Shown here piece after piece: positions 61,991 to 64,000 of a stretch of 64,000 nucleotides of DNA. The stretch's first letter is position 1; the number at the start of each line of letters is the position of its first letter. The notes beneath the pieces were generated by a model that did no database searches, was not told the DNA's origin, and worked only from the letters and a program-made list of their open reading frames with translations. This stretch comes from Bacillus cabrialesii (GTDB taxonomy: Bacteria > Bacillota > Bacilli > Bacillales > Bacillaceae). The stretch spans positions 3,393,001-3,457,000 of the forward strand of contig NZ_CP096889.1 of the NCBI RefSeq assembly GCF_004124315.2. The letters run 5' to 3'. A program made the translations under genes and the position numbers.

Positions 61991-63553
61991 ATGTCTAAAC
62001 AAGGAAATTTTCAAAAATCAATGTCGCTGTTTGATCTGATTTTGATTGGGATGGGAGCCATCTTTGGATCAGCGTGGCTGTTCGCCGTCAGCAATGTCGC
62101 CTCAAAAGCAGGACCCTCCGGCGCTTTTTCCTGGATCATCGGCGGAGCCATCATTCTGTTAATCGGACTTGTATACGCGGAGCTTGGGGCCGCTCTGCCC
62201 CGCACCGGAGGCATTATTCGATACCCCGTGTATTCACATGGCCACCTTGTCGGCTATTTAATTTCATTTGTCACGATTGTCGCTTACACAAGCCTGATTT
62301 CGATTGAAGTTACGGCTGTGCGCCAATATGTGGCCTATTGGTTTCCCGGCCTGACCATAAAAGGATCTGATTCGCCGACCATTGCAGGCTGGATCTTGCA
62401 GTTTGCCTTGCTTTGCTTGTTTTTCCTGCTGAATTATTGGAGCGTCAAAACCTTCGCGAAGGCGAATTTCATCATCTCCATTTTTAAATATATTGTACCG
62501 GTTACCATCATTATCGTGCTGATCTTTCATTTTCAGCCTGAGAATTTATCTGTTGAAGGATTCGCACCGTTTGGTTTTACAGGCATTCAGGCTGCGATTT
62601 CGACAGGCGGTGTCATGTTTGCCTATCTCGGCCTGCACCCGATTGTGGCTGTTGCAGGTGAAGTGCAAAATCCAAAACGCAACATCCCGATCGCTTTAAT
62701 CATTTGCATTATCGTTTCAACCATTATTTACACGATTCTGCAGATCACCTTTATCGGGGCAATCCCGACAGAAACGCTAAAACATGGCTGGCCAGCTATC
62801 GGGCGGGAATTTTCATTGCCGTTTAAAGATATTGCGGTCATGCTCGGCTTAGGCTGGCTTGCAACGCTTGTCATTTTAGACGCCATTCTGTCTCCCGGAG
62901 GAAACGGGAATATTTTTATGAACACGACGTCTCGCCTCGTTTACGCCTGGGCGCGGAACGGCACATTATTCGGCATATTTTCAAAGGTCAATAAAGAAAC
63001 GGGAACCCCCCGTGCTTCACTCTGGCTTTCGTTTGCCATGTCGATTTTCTGGACGCTTCCCTTCCCTTCGTGGAACGCGCTCGTCAATGTCTGTTCTGTC
63101 GCGCTGATCCTTTCTTATGCGATTGCCCCGATTTGCTCGGCAGCGCTGAGGGTCAATGCGAAGGACTTAAACAGGCCGTTTTATTTAAAAGGAATGAGCA
63201 TCATCGGACCGCTTTCCTTTATTTTTACGGCGTTTATTGTGTACTGGTCCGGATGGAAAACCGTTTCCTGGCTGCTCGGTTCACAACTCGTGATGTTTGT
63301 GATCTATCTCTGTTTCAGCAAATATGCCCCTAAAGAGGATGTCAGTCTTGCTCAGCAGCTGAAATCAGCATGGTGGCTCATCGGGTTTTATATCATGATG
63401 CTGATCTTTTCCTACATCGGTTCTTTCGGACACGGTTTAGGCATTATCAGCAATCCCGTCGACCTTATTTTAGTCGCTATCGGCTCTCTTGCGATTTACT
63501 ACTGGGCAAAGTATACCGGGCTCCCGAAAGCCGCCATTGATTATGATAAATAA
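61991..63553 (+). CDS. yveA: Aspartate-proton symporter (APC family)
   Basis: 520-aa amino-acid permease with 12 or more helices. GMGAIFGSAWLFAVSNVAS near residue 16 and FAYLGLHPIVAVAGEVQNPKRN (core AGEVQNPKRN) near 220 are the family's substrate- and gating-region motifs. YveA is described as an L-aspartate:proton symporter in B. subtilis. AAGGAGG is ideally placed before ATG. It stands alone between two terminators. Confidence 0.9.
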   Translation: MSKQGNFQKSMSLFDLILIGMGAIFGSAWLFAVSNVASKAGPSGAFSWIIGGAIILLIGLVYAELGAALPRTGGIIRYPVYSHGHLVGYLISFVTIVAYTSLISIEVTAVRQYVAYWFPGLTIKGSDSPTIAGWILQFALLCLFFLLNYWSVKTFAKANFIISIFKYIVPVTIIIVLIFHFQPENLSVEGFAPFGFTGIQAAISTGGVMFAYLGLHPIVAVAGEVQNPKRNIPIALIICIIVSTIIYTILQITFIGAIPTETLKHGWPAIGREFSLPFKDIAVMLGLGWLATLVILDAILSPGGNGNIFMNTTSRLVYAWARNGTLFGIFSKVNKETGTPRASLWLSFAMSIFWTLPFPSWNALVNVCSVALILSYAIAPICSAALRVNAKDLNRPFYLKGMSIIGPLSFIFTAFIVYWSGWKTVSWLLGSQLVMFVIYLCFSKYAPKEDVSLAQQLKSAWWLIGFYIMMLIFSYIGSFGHGLGIISNPVDLILVAIGSLAIYYWAKYTGLPKAAIDYDK

Positions 63554-63580
63554 AGAAGCAAGATTTTATCTTGCTTCTTT
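63554..63580 (+). terminator. Terminator after yveA
   Basis: Perfect AGAAGCAAGAT/ATCTTGCTTCT stem with a 3-nt loop, then TTATTCTTT. Confidence 0.85.
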
Positions 63581-63612
63581 ATTCTTTACAAACGCACATG
63601 CCCGAGATAAAA

Positions 63613-63629
63613 TGAATGATAGTCAGTCA
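63613..63629. promoter_or_regulatory. Putative TetR-type operator
   Basis: TGAATGATAGTCAGTCA, palindromic as TGANTGA-NNN-TCANTCA, 19 bp ahead of the TetR gene start. It resembles operators of fatty-acid-type TetR regulators (TGAATGA half-site). Likely autoregulation. Confidence 0.55.
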
Positions 63630-63647
63630 TTATAGGAGGTGTTCCTC

Positions 63648-64000
63648 ATGCCAAAACAAACATCGGGCAAATATGAAAAAATTCTGCAGGCAGCCATTGA
63701 AGTCATTTCTGAAAAAGGTCTCGACAAGGCCTCTATTTCTGATATTGTCAAAAAGGCCGGCACCGCCCAAGGAACGTTTTATTTGTATTTCTCATCTAAA
63801 AACGCCCTTATTCCGGCAATTGCAGAAAATCTTCTCACCCATACGCTGGATCAAATCAAAGGAAGACTTCAAGGGGATGAGGATTTTTGGGCTGTTTTAG
63901 ATATATTAATTGACGAGACATTTCTCATAACAGAACGCCATAAGGATATTATCGTTCTCTGTTACTCCGGGCTTGCGATTGACCACTCTATGGAAAAATG
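63648..64000 (+). CDS. yvdT: TetR-family regulator (partial)
   Basis: First 117 codons of a TetR regulator cut by the right edge. Helix-turn-helix at about residues 24-50 (SISDIVKKAGTAQGTFYLYF), followed by the start of the helical ligand domain. ATG is preceded by TAGGAGGTG. The symbol follows gene order after yveA in B. subtilis, where a multidrug-exporter-like pair follows. A palindrome in front of it suggests self-control. Confidence 0.85.
   Translation, partial: MPKQTSGKYEKILQAAIEVISEKGLDKASISDIVKKAGTAQGTFYLYFSSKNALIPAIAENLLTHTLDQIKGRLQGDEDFWAVLDILIDETFLITERHKDIIVLCYSGLAIDHSMEK

Overview
The window is chromosomal DNA of a low-GC Gram-positive bacterium of the Bacillus subtilis species complex. 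The assignment rests on recognisable proteins in the gene order I know for B. subtilis: cggR-gapA glycolytic region, araE/araR, lutABC, rsbQP, gan, lutR-lutP, sigL, epsA-O, slrR, pnbA, padC, racX-pbpE, sacB-levB, yveA. SacB is full length (473 aa) but differs at a number of positions from the strain 168 protein as I remember it. A related species or divergent strain is therefore more likely than 168 itself, and I cannot name the species. I see no rRNA, tRNA, CRISPR array, insertion sequence or prophage.

Layout. 1-5.9 kb: lower glycolysis on the minus strand (cggR-gapA, terminator, pgk-tpiA-gpmI; gpmI runs off the left edge), with a tandem CggR operator. 6.1-8.8 kb: divergent araE/araR with three AraR operators and a cre site. 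8.8-14.7 kb: yvbT-yvbX, including an amino-acid permease behind a leucine-type T-box. 14.8-17.8 kb: lutABC L-lactate oxidation operon with a palindromic LutR-type operator. 17.9-21.3 kb: yvfRSTU, an ABC exporter plus two-component system; the permease gene yvfS carries a one-base frameshift. 21.6-23.7 kb: rsbQ-rsbP energy-stress module for sigma-B. 23.7-31.7 kb: galactan utilisation (ganSPQAB, ganR). 31.9-34.5 kb: lutR and lutP, with the same dyad as lutA upstream of lutP. 34.5-36.2 kb: sigL and yvfG.

36.2-51.9 kb holds the 15-gene epsA-O exopolysaccharide operon on the minus strand. It has an EAR antitermination RNA between epsB and epsC and a perfect SinR-type inverted repeat near its promoter, with slrR divergent. 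EpsC, EpsN, EpsM and EpsL form a bacillosamine-type branch. EpsD/E/F/H/J are glycosyltransferases, EpsG and EpsK polymerise and flip the product, EpsA/B control the process, and EpsI/O are pyruvyl-transferase-like.

52.6-64 kb is more accessory. It contains the esterase gene pnbA with a coupled small membrane protein, a PadR-regulated DUF3237-padC pair, a sigma-W-driven pbpE-racX operon, and a 185-aa C1q/TNF-like jelly-roll protein gene that I do not place in strain 168. It continues with sacB-levB (levan synthesis and breakdown) behind a SacY-type antiterminator, the aspartate symporter yveA, and a TetR gene cut by the right edge.

Most of the window is well-described core genome. The points most worth a second look are the yvfS frameshift with its ATGA coupling, the jelly-roll gene next to sacB, the DUF3237 partner of padC, the shared LutR dyads, the separate cre/terminator in front of ganB, and a fatty-acid-regulator-like palindrome in front of the terminal TetR gene.
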